A stretch of DNA of 64,000 nt from Ustilaginoidea virens (GCF_000687475.1 NC_057318.1:496001-560000), one strand, 5' to 3'; positions 22,178 to 34,274 are shown, counted from the first letter of the stretch. Numbers and translations are program-made. The notes: generated from the sequence alone by a model not told the origin.

Positions 22178-22880
22178 TATAGTGGTTAAAAGTCGTTAAA
22201 AATGGTGCCAATAGCTGTAGGAACAGATGAATAACTAGGTAAATAGCTGGCAAAATAGTCGAGTAACTAGCTGGACAGCTAGTAAATATAGTGGCTAGTA
22301 GCCTACTATAAAAGGTAACCGCAGAATATAGCGGTAGGTCTCAGTATAAAAGCACAGATGCCGTAGGCGTTGTGCAAGTCCAGAATATAGCGTTAGTATT
22401 TAAGGTGCTTATGTGGTGCCGTAATATAAAGGTGCCGTAAGTGCCGTAGGTGCCGTAGGTGCCGTAGGTGCTATAGGTGCCGTAATATAAAAGGTGCCGT
22501 AAGTGCCGTACCAAAAGTGCTATAAGTGGAAGAGTATAACAGGTGCCGTATAGTGCAGTAGGTGTCGTGCACTAGGTGCAAAGGTGTTATACAGTGGTAT
22601 AGTGTGGTAGATATCACACTATAAAATCCGTAGGTGCCGTAGGTTACTCCGAAAATAACGTAAGGTTACGCTAAAAGTGCCGTAAGGTTACGCCGTAAGT
22701 TGCCGTAGGGGTACGCCGTTGATTGCCGCAGGGTAATGCCGTAGGTAACAAAGGGTAAGCCAAAGGTGATAAGAGTAAGCCAAGGATACCAAAGGATAGC
22801 TATATTAGTAGTACTAATAAGCAAGAGAGACCAAGGGGTGAACACAAAAGAGGTAGGGTAAAAACAAAGAAGTAAAACCC
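22178..22880 (-). other. Family B 5' leader with short tandem repeats
   Basis: A leader of about 700 bp between the gag start and the primer site. From about 22400 to 22750 it is dominated by diverged repeats of GGTGCCGTAA / AGTGCCGTAG type. No open frame of note. Family A has a leader of only about 290 bp, so this expansion is specific to B. Confidence 0.7.
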
Positions 22881-22892
22881 GGGCTCATAACC
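22881..22892 (-). promoter_or_regulatory. B1 primer binding site (initiator tRNA-Met half type)
   Basis: Minus-strand GGTTATGAGCCC abuts the LTR with no spacer. It is identical to the site of A0, so families A and B share the priming mode even though their LTRs are unrelated in sequence. Confidence 0.82.
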
Positions 22893-23641
22893 TATTGCAA
22901 TTCTTAAGGTTACTATAAAGCAAAGCCTTACTAGCTAGCTAGATGGCACAAGACTGTCTGCGACCTGTGAACTAATCTTAGTATAAATACTAGATTTTTC
23001 ACCAAGTCCTAAGACTATACAAGTGCTATAAAGCAAGGCAAGTGTAAAGGCAAGGCAAATATAAGATAACCAGAAAACGCAGGGAAGGTAAGAAGTTAAG
23101 AGGCATATAGTGCATTAACAAACTCGATTGTGCTACCCTTCTACTATCTAGAAAGAAGGGGGAAAGCTATCCTATATATACACGAAGGAGGGGTGGGCCC
23201 AGGCATCCAAGGTAGCCAGTAAGAAAGCTCCCCGTAATGCTCGCTATGATACGTCAGCAACCCCGCTATATCCGACCTTTCCAACCACCCTAACCACCGC
23301 ACTAGTAATTAGTCACCGCACTAGTAACTAACCACCACACTAGTGGACTAGCCACCACGCTAGTAGGCCACCACGCTAATTTAGCAATGCCACACCACGC
23401 TAGTAGGCCGCCACCACGCTAGTAGGCAACCACGCTAATTTAGCAATGCCACACCTTTTTTAATAAGGCCTACCTTACTTAATATACAGTAAATAATCTA
23501 CTGAAAATCCTAAGGTAAAAGGCAAAGGCCTAAGGTTGGTAAGACTACCGTAAGTCCAAGAGGCGGTATAAGGGCCAGAAGGTTAGTAGGCCAGTAGGGC
23601 ATAAGGCCAGCAGCCTAGTAGGCTACTATAGGATTTTAACA
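22893..23641 (-). repeat. B1 5' LTR
   Basis: 749 bp, nearly identical to 2483-3231. A TATA-like TATATATA at 23173-23180 is the best candidate for the core promoter driving the B1 transcript toward lower coordinates. Confidence 0.93.
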
Positions 23642-23646
23642 CTTCT

Positions 23647-26600
23647 ATTGCCAGTAGTTTTAACGATTCAGAGCAAGCACTTTTACTATTACTTATTAAG
23701 AATAGTTGCATAGAAGGACCAGCTGCCGCTATTAACTAGTGCACTAACCTAGAGTTAGCCTTTATATTACTTACTAAATAGTATTCTTACTCATCAGATG
23801 TACAGCGGACCCACCTATACCCTGCCTTCCATCAACTAAATTTTATAGGCTATAAGGGTACCTTGGAATCTTTTAACGCCTCCTTTAATAGCTACCTATC
23901 TAGGCTGCAAATTTTAGGCTCCTATATATAACCTTTCGACTAAATCAGCTAGTATTTATATGCTATAGAAGGGGTCTTTTTTTAGTAGGCAGAACGATAC
24001 CGCATAATAATGAGAATCGCCTATACTTAGGGAAATACATCAAATATTAACCTGCAATTTTATATAGTTGATTTACTAGAAGAATAACGCATTAAAGGAT
24101 CATTAGTAGCAAAGGCTACCACCTACCTTGCAAAAGTTAAAGGTGCCGCTACTAATAATAGTAGTAAGCCAGCTAGTAATAACACTAGTAAGGGTGGTAA
24201 AAATACTACTACTAACGCTAATAAAAAGAAATAGGGGTCTTCTACCTAATAAGGGTCTTCTTTAGCTATATAAGGCAAGCCGGAAAATAAGAAGAAGAAA
24301 GAAAAGAAAGATTTAGCTAATAAAGCAGATACCTTATAAAAGACTGACGAAAAGGAAAAGACTATTAATTCCTTTATATTAGGAAATTATAATACTCTAA
24401 GTCTTATACCTAGTAAGATAGCCTATTCTTCCTTTTAGGACCGCGAATATATATAATTTCTAGCTACTAGCTATAGTGCATAATCCGGTGGGAAAATGCT
24501 AACAGATTCTTTACTCTACGATACTAGTTCTATAATATATATTATCAATGATAAAAAGCATTTTACCTACTTCTAATACTATACTGGAAACAGACTAGTT
24601 ATTAGTACAGGTGGTGGCCCAATCAAGCCCAGTAGGTAGGGCATAGCGCGTTTTACCATGCTATAGGGCACTAACCTACCTCAATAGGGCACCTTAGAGC
24701 TTACTAACGCCCTCTTTATATTAGCTTTTAATATTAATATCTTTAGCGGCGTTAAATACTATCTAAATCGTGGCAGTATTTAGGGCTAAAGCCTTATTAA
24801 TAGCAATAATAAGTGCATTAGGCTTCTTAACTTTAAGAAATATGGCTTCTTTTTACAATAAAAAGGGGTAGATTCGCCGTTTTTATATTATACCAGCCAA
24901 AATCACCCGGCTTTATATAATATCTCGGTCGAAATACCTGCCCTAGCTAACCCAGAAGAATATAAGGAATATCCCCTATCAGAGGATTTACCTACCCTAC
25001 TAGCTGACTCGGACTATCTACTAGCTAATTCGCAAGCTACCCTACTAGCTAGTCCTAGTTTTTCGGTAGTACTAATAGAGGCTGCTATTCCCAATATAGC
25101 CCAACCACCACAGAGGGCCCCGGTCACCCTCAACCCAGCCCCAGTCATAGTACCAGCAGCTGATACCGAGTATTAAAAGCTGCTATTACTAGCCGGACTT
25201 TAGTATATCCGGCTTGGGCATATCGGAATCCAACTTTTAAAGAAAACCTATGCATCAACTACAGGGTTACCTAATCTTAGTAAGGTAAAGGATTCTAATT
25301 TCAACTGTATTGCCTGTAAAAAGGCAAAGTCAGTTCGGCGTTTTATATTAGGGGCTATACTAGACCCTATGTATTATTTGGATATTATAGAGGGCGATAT
25401 CTTCTAAATCAACCCTCTATTATATAATAAACGCCCTATTTGCCTTATTTTAGTTGACTGGAAATCACGCTTCCATTAGGTGTATTTACTACCCAATAAG
25501 GAAGGACCTACGGTATTCCTAATATTATAGGGGTTCTTTTAAGGTCTTAGGAATCGCTACGGCAAATCAGCTATTAAATTCTACTATAATGGTAATAAGG
25601 AAATTAACGATGTTATTATAGCCTGGCTAGCTCTTAAGGGCATAGATTTCTTAACCTCTTCCCTTTATATTTATAAGCAAAATGGGTTAGTAGAATGCTC
25701 TATATAGGTTATTATTAACCGACTTAGAGCTACTATACTTTGGTCTCGGTTACCTTCTTACCTTTAGTCTGTAGTTATTCTTAGTATTACTACTTTGGTA
25801 AATCTAATAGCAGTTACAAACTATTCCTCGTTACCTTTTGAAGAATTAAAGAAGGATTTTCCGGAAATTACGCACTACTACCTACCCGACCTTACTAGCT
25901 TTAGGGCTATTGGTGCGGCTATAGAGGTGCTAATCCCTTTAGAAAAACGGGTTATTAGCTATAAGCTGGCCCCCCGGACTAAGTCAGGTAGGTTACTAGC
26001 TACACTAGGTAATGGCACCTACCTCGTCTATATCCTATATCGCCGGGTCGTCACTAAGACCTCTTTTATTACTTTCACCTACTAAAATAAAGGTATAGGC
26101 CCTATTTTAAGTGGCCTAGAGGGTATTTTTGATTTCTAACCGCTTTCTAATTTAAAGGGGGTAAATATCGACTAAATTGCTCTAGAAGAGCCTATTTAGA
26201 AGTCGCCTCGCCTAAATATGCCTATTTCAGGCTTAGCCGAGGGCATAGGCCTACCATAGGCCATAGATCCAACATAGCCTACGGGCCCACCACAACCAAT
26301 AGGCCTAATACAGCATACGGATCCACCACAATCAGCGGGCCTACCACAACCAATAGGCCTACTATAACCAATAGGCCTGCCACAACCAGTGGGCCTACTA
26401 ATTAGCCTGCTACAGCACTCTGCAACATTTCCCAGTAATTCGCTGTCTTTTAATTCCAAATCGCTTCAGCCTAACTCAGCTTTTCAGCTTAAGTAAGACG
26501 GTCCTTTTTTACCAGCTAAGGAAAATACAGTCTTTTCCTATACAAAAAGGCTGCAAATACTAGGAAATGCAGAAAGCTCTCGTCACTAGGAATCTTAACC

Positions 26601-26683
26601 ACTAAGATTTTCCGAATCCGTCACAAAAGTGGGCATACCCCGCACATATGAAAATTCTAACTCGCCCCATATAGTAAATTTTC
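23647..26683 (+). pseudogene. A0 gag C-terminus, protease and integrase
   Basis: The A0 frame resumes at 23647 with Ile-Ala-Ser-Ser-Phe-Asn-Asp, exactly in register after removal of B1. It contains the end of gag, a Ser/Asn/Lys-rich linker, a protease with LLYDTSS (Gly to Ser, about 24510-24530), GAG-pre-integrase, and an integrase core. In that core the family's DSGKE has become NGNKE (about 25585). The integrase C-terminal region is open at 25795-26085. A Pro/Gly/Gln-rich linker runs up to the solo LTR-B. Stops are more frequent than in A2. As the outer copy it has been exposed to mutation longest among the A elements. Confidence 0.87.
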
Positions 26684-27448
26684 TGTTAAAATCCTATAGT
26701 AGCCTATTAGGCTGCTGGCCTTATGCCCTACTGGCCTACTAACCTTCTGGCCCTTATACCGCCTCTTGGACTTATGGTAGTATTACCTTAGGCCTTTGCC
26801 TTTTACCTTAAGGATTTTCAGTGGATTATTTACTGTATATCAAGTAAGGTAGGCCTTGTTGAAAAGGTGTGGCATTGCTAAATTAGCGTGGTTGCCTACT
26901 AGCGTGGTGGCGGCCTACTAGTGTGGTGTGGCATTGCTAAATTAGCGTGGTGGCCTACTAGCGTGGTGGCTAGTCCACTAGTGTGGTGGTTAGTCACTAG
27001 CGTGGTAGCTAGTTACTAGTGCGGTGACTAATTACTAGTGCGGTGGTTAGGGTGGTTAGAAAGGTCGGATATAGCGGGGTTGCTGACGTATTATAGCGAG
27101 CATTACGGGGAGCCCTCTTACTGGCTTCCCTGGATGCCTGGGCCCACCCCTCCTTCGTGTATATATAGGATAGCTTTCCCCCTTCTTTCTAGATAGTAGA
27201 AGGGTAGCACAATTGAGTCTGTTAATGCACTATATGCCTCTTAACTTCTTACCTTCCCTGCGTTTTCTGGTTATCTTATATTTGCCTTGCCTTTACACTT
27301 GCCCTGCTTTATAGCACTTGTATAGTCTTAGGACTTAGTGAAAAATCTAGTATTTATACTAAGATTAGTTCACAGGTCGCAGACAGTCTCGTGCCATCTA
27401 GCTAGCTAGTAAGGCTCTGCTTTTATAGTGACCTTGAGAATTGCAATA
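26684..27448 (+). repeat. Solo LTR of family B
   Basis: A 765-bp LTR, TGTTAAAATCC to GAATTGCAATA, flanked by TTTTC on both sides (26679-26683 and 27449-27453) in the middle of A0 pol. No internal sequence is attached, so it is what remains after LTR-LTR recombination. TATATATA at 27160-27167 shows the likely promoter position. Orientation is opposite to B1 and B2. Confidence 0.93.
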
Positions 27449-27453
27449 TTTTC

Positions 27454-29663
27454 AATAGTCCGAATCTCAAAGCCCCACACATACTGATTTTCTGCGACTT
27501 TCCGATATAATAGATTCTGCCTTTTCGCCCGGCTTCCTAGTAAATACAGCATTTCGCTATAGTAAAACGCTGCCTATACTAGAATATCTGAAATTCGAGA
27601 GTCCAAATATTGCCTTAAATGAGAGACCGTAGGAGAAAATATTTCGAGTATCAGAAAAGGTGCCTATTTAGCTATACTAGGTTAGGGCTACTAGGGGTAG
27701 AATTCGAGGAAGAATATAGCTACAGATACGAGACGTGTAAGGTATCCTAGGTTATAGATACTATAGGTCACTTTTAGACCTATAGGCTGACCAACAGCCT
27801 AACCCACAGACTGACCAATAGTCTGACCAATAGTCTGACCTATAGACTGACCAATAGGGTGCTTTCCTACCCACCCAGCCGAAAAACGACTAGATTTTCG
27901 GATACCCAGACAGCCCCCCAGAGGTTTCCATATAGGATTTCCACCCTTCCTATGCCTTTTACTAATAAATACACGATATCTGCTGTAAGGTAAAGGCTGC
28001 AAAACGGGCCCTAGAAGGTGTGCCTAATAGCTGGAAGGAAGTCTTATACAACCTATAAAAAGATAGCTAGGTTAAAGCCTTATTTTCTGAATTCGAGCAA
28101 TTAATCGATTTAAATATCTTCTAATTTATTCCTAAGACTAATGTTCCTACTAGTAGGAAAATATTACGTAACCGGCCTGTTTTTTGCGTTAAGAAAGATA
28201 CGAATAATAACCCGGTTAAATATAAGGCACGATTAGTTGTTAAAGGCTTTATGCAGGTATTTAGGCAAGACTTTACGGAGACCTATACCTCTACTTCGAT
28301 CCCACCAATATGGAGGATTATCCTTACTCTTGCTGCTGCAAACAACTAGGAAATAGAGCAGATCGACTTTATTGGTGCCTTTCTAAATAGTGAACTACTG
28401 GAGACGATTTATATAGAGATTCCAGCTGGTTTTCTAGAATTTGCAGAAAGCCTACTCTTACCTAACCTAGCCTTATAGTCTGACTAGCAGCATCGTTGAC
28501 TTCTAGCCTTACTTACTAAGGTTGGATATAACCCCTCTGTATTATAGGTCATACTGTTAAAGAAAGCCTTATATAGGCTAAAATAAGGCCCTCGCGAGTG
28601 GCAGTTACGGTTAAAAGACCTACTAATGCAAGAGGGTTTTAAGCCGTTACTTTCTAATATTGCTGTCTTCTATAATAAAGGAACGTATATTTTTATTGTA
28701 ATCTATATGGATGACTGCTTAATTATCGGTCCGGATTTTAGCTATATTGACCAGCTTAAGACTAAGTTCTATAAGGTTTATGCTATAGAAGACCGAGGAC
28801 CTGCCTCTTTCTTTCTAGGAGTATAGATTATTAGGGATAGAGAAAAGGGCCTATTATAGCTGTACTAATCGCAATTTATTATAGAAGTCCTTAAGAAGTT
28901 CAACCTTAAGGACGCACGACCGCATTTAATCCCGCTATAGCCCGGTATACTTACTGAGGCTGATGATACACCGCTAGATATTAGTAATCAATATTTATTC
29001 TAGTAGCTAGTAGGGACATCGATATAATTGATAATGATATTAAGACCTGACCTTGCCTTTCTAACGCAATACCTATCACGATATATATAATAGGCTTCCA
29101 CTATACAGCTTAATGCTGCTAAGGGCGCTTTTCGCTATTTAGCTGGTACGGCAAATATAGCCATTTATTACCGAGCCGCTAAAGCTACCGTAGTATTAGC
29201 TGCATTTTCTGATAGCGATTTTGCTGGATATCGGCTGACTTCGAAGTCTACTAGTGGTTATCTTACTACTTTAAATGGTAGACCTATTAGCTAGAGGTTA
29301 AAACGGTCTTCGATTGTGGTTTTATCAACCCTTGAAGCCGAGTCTGATGCAATACTTAAGGCGCTTCGCGAAGTGGAGTGGATATCTAATTTATTTAAAG
29401 AAATCTAGGTCGATATTCAACGTCCGATACCACTATACTGCGATAACTAAGGGTCTATTTCTAACGCAAATGACCCAAATCAGCATGCCCGCACTAAGCA
29501 TACCTTGCTTAAATTCCGGTATATACGTGAGAAGGCCTACGGTGGCCTGGTAAAAATATCTTATTTACCTACGATAGATATGCCTGCGGATGGACTTACT
29601 AAACCACTCCCAAGCCCGAAATTCCCTATATTTCGGCAATTATTAGGGCTGCAATCCCTATAA
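27454..29663 (+). pseudogene. A0 reverse transcriptase and RNase H
   Basis: The rest of A0 pol runs to a stop at 29661-29663. With the two upstream pieces it gives 1914 codons without net frameshift. The linker with short Asp-Gln/Ser-Asp repeats (27780-27850) is followed by RT with YMDDCLIIG (open 28626-28826) and RNase H (FSDSDFAGYRLTSKSTSGY near 29210). Most Trp and many Gln codons are stops. It ends 77 bp before the 3' LTR, with the GAGGGGG tract just before the LTR. Confidence 0.87.
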
Positions 29664-29730
29664 TTTTTTCTTCTTTTTTTTACAGGACTTCTTTCTTTTA
29701 TTCTAACGCTAGGATTAGCCATGTTGCTAA

Positions 29731-29740
29731 TCAGAGGGGG
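29731..29740 (+). promoter_or_regulatory. A0 polypurine tract
   Basis: TCAGAGGGGG immediately precedes the 3' LTR, matching the tracts of A1, A2, B1 and B2. Confidence 0.78.
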
Positions 29741-30455
29741 TGTTGAAATTAGCGCCTTTTTAGCTGTATTTTGGTACTGGTCTCGCCACCATACGACGTC
29801 TCTACGTTGAGATATCACGGTGGCTATACCAGGCGCTATGATGGGGCATAGCGCCCCACAACGCCGATTACAGTGGGCCACAGCGCCGGTCACGGCACCG
29901 GCATAGCGCCCCATAGCCGGCCACAGCGGCCGGTCACAGTGGGCCACAGGGCCCACAACAGGCGGCGCATTTCTACGGGATTACCAAATGGGCAAAACAG
30001 CACCTTCGGCCTTCTATATATAGTCACCCGCTATACCGCGCCTTTACGGCACACCGATATAGGGCTTCCGGCCCGTACGGCAGGCTGTTATAGGGCATCC
30101 GGCACACCGCTACAAGCCACTGGGCTTGGTTGGGTAGGCATTGGGTAGGATATTGGGCACAGACTGGGCACGGTTAGGCAGACCGACTTTTCGTCGGGTT
30201 TTTCGCTATTTTTACGGTTTTTCATTATTTTCAACCACTTTTTCAAGATGGTAGAAATATGCCCAAAATTCCCTCTTTCTAGCTAGAATAGTCACCAACA
30301 ATTAGAATCAGATTTCCCTGACATCTTTGCTCTGGTCAACCTCTCGTGCGCTTTAAATCTTTAACCAGCTCTTTGTTTTATTTTGCAACGCCTTATACGC
30401 CACTGTCGGTATCCAGTACATTTCCAACAGTGTTCTGAATTACCATTTTGCAATA
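29741..30455 (+). repeat. A0 3' LTR
   Basis: 715 bp, TGTTGAAATTAGCGCC to TTTTGCAATA. Followed by CTAAT (30456-30460), the target duplication that pairs it with the 5' LTR at 975. Confidence 0.93.
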
Positions 30456-30460
30456 CTAAT

Positions 30461-31962
30461 ATTAGAATGGTTATATTGAATGTTCTAGGGGGGTATTAAA
30501 GACGAAGATAGCCCTTCTTAATATAGAAGTAGGTTTTCCTAAGGAGTTATAGCCTATTATAGCTAAAATAGTAGTATATTTGCTAAATCGAAGCCTTAGG
30601 AAGTCGGAAAGACCTTACGATAATTAAAAGTCACCTCTTTAAATGCTTTAATTTTGGCTCTATAATAATAAGCCCGCCTAGAAATACCTACCGGCAGATA
30701 TTCATCTAAAAATTTACTACCTCCGCGCTTATAGATATAAGGCTTTCGTAATGACTTACAATAGGATATTATAAAAAGGTCTAAAGCTCAATTAAAGAGC
30801 TTACATTAGGTATTTAGCAGGCTATATCTCGACTATTTAGTACCTAATTTAGGTGCTTTTATTGAAAAGAAGCTATTAGTTTAATTCTAGCCATATTATA
30901 TTTAATAAGACCGTTTTTTATTAAGATAAATACTATTTACTGATTTCTAAGCAATAGAAGGAGGCCCTAAATAGCCTTATCGGTAATATTAAAGAAACAC
31001 TAATTATTAACGACTTTAAACTTATATTATTTGGGAATTTAATTAAAAATATCTTTACTGACGATCCTATTATTGAATAAGCACTAAAGGTATAAAATAA
31101 AGCTACTAATAATGCCCCTTAACCAATAGAAATTAATCTTAAGGTTATAGACTACCCTAAAAAAGCTATCGCTTAAGCGATACTACTATCCCTGCTATTT
31201 TCGCCTAAGCCTAACGATTAACTTAAGCCGATTATTCCCTTTAATAATATATTCTTTATAAAGCTTGAAGGAAAAACTTACGATATATTTGCAGCCTTTA
31301 TTGCGAAGCCTTTAGCTATAATAGAGGCATTATATATTACGAATATACCTAAAGAGCCGGCGATATAGAGGGAGCTTAGAAAATACCTTAAGCGTAAGGA
31401 ATTTATTACTGCTATAAAAGAAGAATATTCGAAGGTTACGAACGGGGAGATTAGGTATATTATTTAACGTAATGATTTATCTATCGACCTTTAGATTAAG
31501 CTATTAGACCTAAAGTAGGTGTTTGCCTATAAATAGGACTAAAATAGGTATCTTACCGGTTATAAGGTATAATTATGCGTTCGTAGTGATTAATAACCCT
31601 ATAATCTTTATAATACCTAGGCAGTGGCGCTTGCGGTATATATATTTCGGCTTCTTATGGTATTGATATGCTTCTTTAACCTAGAAATGCACTAATATGA
31701 CTTCATTATGGCTTTTCTTAATATACCACTTGATGAGACTATCTATTGCAAATAACCTAATGGATTCCATAATAGCTTTATATTTATTAGGTTGTTGCGT
31801 GCCCTATACGGGCTTTAAAGGTCTCCGCTACTATAGTTTAAAGAATTATTACGGTTCCTATTGCAATAAGGCTTTAAATAGGTCTGCGAGGACCCCTATG
31901 TTTTTATTAATAGCTTCCTTATTGTGTTCTTCTATATTGATAACCTGGTCGTACTTTATTAT
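30461..31962 (+). pseudogene. D0 fragment 2: integrase end to reverse transcriptase catalytic site
   Basis: Continues the D0 frame after A0. It parallels D1 from about 38510 to 40060. It opens with the end of the integrase core, then has the linker, then RT up to the catalytic box. The box reads YIDN where D1 has YVDD, so one catalytic Asp has become Asn. The frame is closed many times by TAG and TAA. Interrupted at 31962 by a solo LTR-A about 20 bp after the catalytic box. Confidence 0.83.
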
Positions 31963-32721
31963 TGTTGCAAAATGGTGATTCAGAACACTGTTAGAAATGT
32001 ACTGGATACCGACAGTGGCGTACAAGGCGTTGCAAAATAAAACAAAGAGCTGGTTAAAGATTTAAAGCGCACGAGAGGTTGACCAGAGCAAAGATATCAG
32101 GGAAATCTGATTCTAATTGTTGGTGACTATTCTAGCTAGAAAGAGGGAATTTTGGGCATATTTCTACCATCTTGAAGAAGTGGTTGAAAATAATGAAAAA
32201 CCGCAGAAATAGCGAAAAAACCCGACGAAAAGTCGGTCTGCCCAACCGTGCCCAGTCTGTGCCCAATATCCTACCCAGTGCCTACCCAATGCCTACCCAA
32301 CCAAGCCCAGTGGCTTGTAGCGGTGTGCCGGATGCCCTATAACAGCCTGCCGTACGGGCCGGAAGCCCTATATCGGTCTGCCGTACGGGCCGGAAGCCCT
32401 ATACCGGTGTGCCGTAAAGGCGCGGTATAGCGGGTGACTGTATGTAGAAGGCCGAAAGTGCTGATTTGCCCATTTGGTAATCCCGTAGAAATGCGCCGCC
32501 TGTTGTGGGCCCTGTGGCCCGCTGTGACCGGCCGCTGTGGCCGGCTGTGGGGCGCTGTGCCGGTGCCGTGACCGGCGCTGTGGCCCACTGTAATCGGCGT
32601 TTGTGGGGCGCTGTGCCCCACCATAGCGCCTGGTATAGCCACCGCGATATCTCAACGTGAAGACGTCGTACGGTAGCGAGACTAGTACCAAAATATAGCT
32701 AAAAAGGCGCTGATTTCAACA
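31963..32721 (-). repeat. Solo LTR of family A
   Basis: A 759-bp LTR of the A2 subfamily (with the 36-bp tandem duplication) flanked by ATTAT at 31958-31962 and 32722-32726. It is a lone LTR left by recombination. The open frames inside it, on both strands, are not conserved as proteins. Confidence 0.93.
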
Positions 32722-32726
32722 ATTAT

Positions 32727-33944
32727 AAGTCACGAATAGAGGTATTTAAATCGTTCTATACGGTATTAATAGCAGCATTTAAGATCAAGGATCTCGGCAA
32801 GCTATAGTAGTTCTTAGCAATTAAGGTTATTCGCAACCGTACGGCCAGAAAGTTATAGCTTATATAGAGGGCTTATTTCGATAAGCTGGCGATAAAATAT
32901 AACCTTATTGCGTTTGACGATACTAAGGACCGCCTTCTAGAGCACCTGCTATATACTATAAGACTTAAGGCATTCGATGGGATAGCTAAACCACACGATA
33001 TAAAGCGATACCAATCGATGGTAGGCTCGTTAGTATATCCGATCATAATTATAAAGCCTAAACTAGGCTATATTGGATCGTAGCTATTAAGATTCCTTTA
33101 AAATCTAGGTCTAGACTATTTACGAGCCATAAGGAAGGCACTCGACTACAGCTATACGTAAAAGAATACTGCGATAGAATTCCAGGCTAATATAGTAGAA
33201 ATAGAGGCATTTTCTAATGCATCCTATGCCGATAATATTATGACGCGATAAAGTAGTTAGGGCTATATAATTAAGCTCTTTAGCGGCCCGATTGTATATA
33301 AATCGGGTTAATAGGATACTATTATAATATCGTTAATAGAGGTAGAGCTTCTAGCGATATCTTATACGGTAAAGGAGGTCGTCGCCTTTAAGAGATTATG
33401 CGAGGAAGTTAGGCTTTAATTATATGCCGATATCCCTATAATTTAATGCGATAATATCTAGACTATTTGCCTATTAAAGGAGGAATTCTTTAAGCTCGTA
33501 ATGCGGCTTTATCATATAGATATTTATTATTATTAGTTGCGATAGGAGGTTTAGAAAGGAACAATCGATATTATATAGGTTCTAACGGGCGATATAGTTA
33601 CTAATGGTTTTATAAAGCCCCTAATAGGCCAGAAATTTGAAATCTTCCGCCGCTAGCTTAGGCTTATTATTTTGAATGGATCCTATAACGCTAGACCGCA
33701 GTCTCACGATGTTGACCTTAGTGGTAAGGCAGAGCCTTAGAAGGACTAAATGATGCCCTGAAAAATCAGATTAAAAGGGGCTTTTTAATAGCTGCACTTG
33801 TTTCCTATAGAAAATTAGAATCTACGGTTTATTGCTGTTTTCGTACTTTATATATGTGCTATTAGGCCTATTTACCCCTATATAGGTAGCCTGTTTAATA
33901 ACGGCACTATCATTTTGCGTATATTATTTTGAGTAGATTGATAT
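32727..33944 (+). pseudogene. D0 fragment 3: RT end, RNase H and 3' region
   Basis: Parallels D1 from 40063 to about 41290. It contains the rest of RT, RNase H and, from about 33750, the 3' untranslated region. Heavily mutated, with no open frame of note. It is cut at 33944 by C1 (flank GATAT). The next 16 bp of D0 reappear at 62822. Confidence 0.8.
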
Positions 33945-34274
33945 TGTCGGAATCGCTGTCGCAAGGTGCCCAATTGGGCACATTGCGACAAATGTGCCGC
34001 GCACACCCGTTACGCACAATATGGCCACTTTTGCCCCTATGCCCCTGAGCCCGGTAGGGCACGCGGGCAGTCCGGCCCGACCGCGCCGATGCACGTGACT
34101 ACGGCACGCACAAAAAGGCCACATCGTATAATTACTCTTTTGCTTCCTTTCTTTCCTCTTAATTAGTCAGTTATAATCAAAGAAGTAATCATACCTTTAA
34201 CCGGTAACCTCACGGTATTTGATACCACGCGCGCGACCCTACGTATAACTAGGTACCCCGAGTTTATATCAACA
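33945..34274 (+). repeat. C1 5' LTR
   Basis: 330 bp, TGTCGGAATCGC to TTTATATCAACA. Near its start (33958-33989) is a near-perfect 32-bp palindrome with core TGCCCAATTGGGCA and arms GTCGCAA and TTGCGAC. The GC-rich middle produces shadow open frames on both strands in every LTR-C. Confidence 0.92.

Larger units (their letters stand above)
2483..23641 (-). mobile_element. B1: family B copia retrotransposon, split and rearranged
   Basis: B1 is bounded by a 749-bp LTR pair (2483-3231 and 22893-23641) with only a few differences. The target duplication is CTTCT at 2478-2482 and 23642-23646, and the A0 gag frame is continuous across it. It lies on the minus strand. Its RNase H and RT are at the left (3352-5265) and its gag, primer site and 5' LTR at the right. 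Between them lie A1, A2, B2 and TRIM1. The 5' halves of A1, A2 and B2 are missing, so part of the B1 interior was lost too and the exact join between B2 and B1 cannot be placed by eye. Confidence 0.85.
975..30455 (+). mobile_element. A0: family A copia retrotransposon, split by nested insertions
   Basis: A0 is a complete family A element on the + strand. It has LTRs of 715 bp at each end, TG..TA ends (CA changed to TA), a primer binding site after the 5' LTR, a polypurine tract before the 3' LTR, and CTAAT duplicated on both sides. B1 (2483-23641) interrupts gag and a solo LTR-B (26684-27448) interrupts pol. Without these and their target duplications the internal part is about 6.1 kb, the same as A2. 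The two LTRs differ at more than ten transitions in both directions, so each was mutated separately after insertion. It lies in the integrase gene of D0. Confidence 0.93.

Noticed and set aside
33924..34166. Conserved-looking frames on both strands in LTR-C (Gly-Leu-Pro-Ala-Cys-Pro types), repeated at 44380, 45084, 52973, 59754, 62427 and 63001
   Set aside because: Present wherever the LTR occurs and open on both strands, with no start context or domain. They are LTR shadows.
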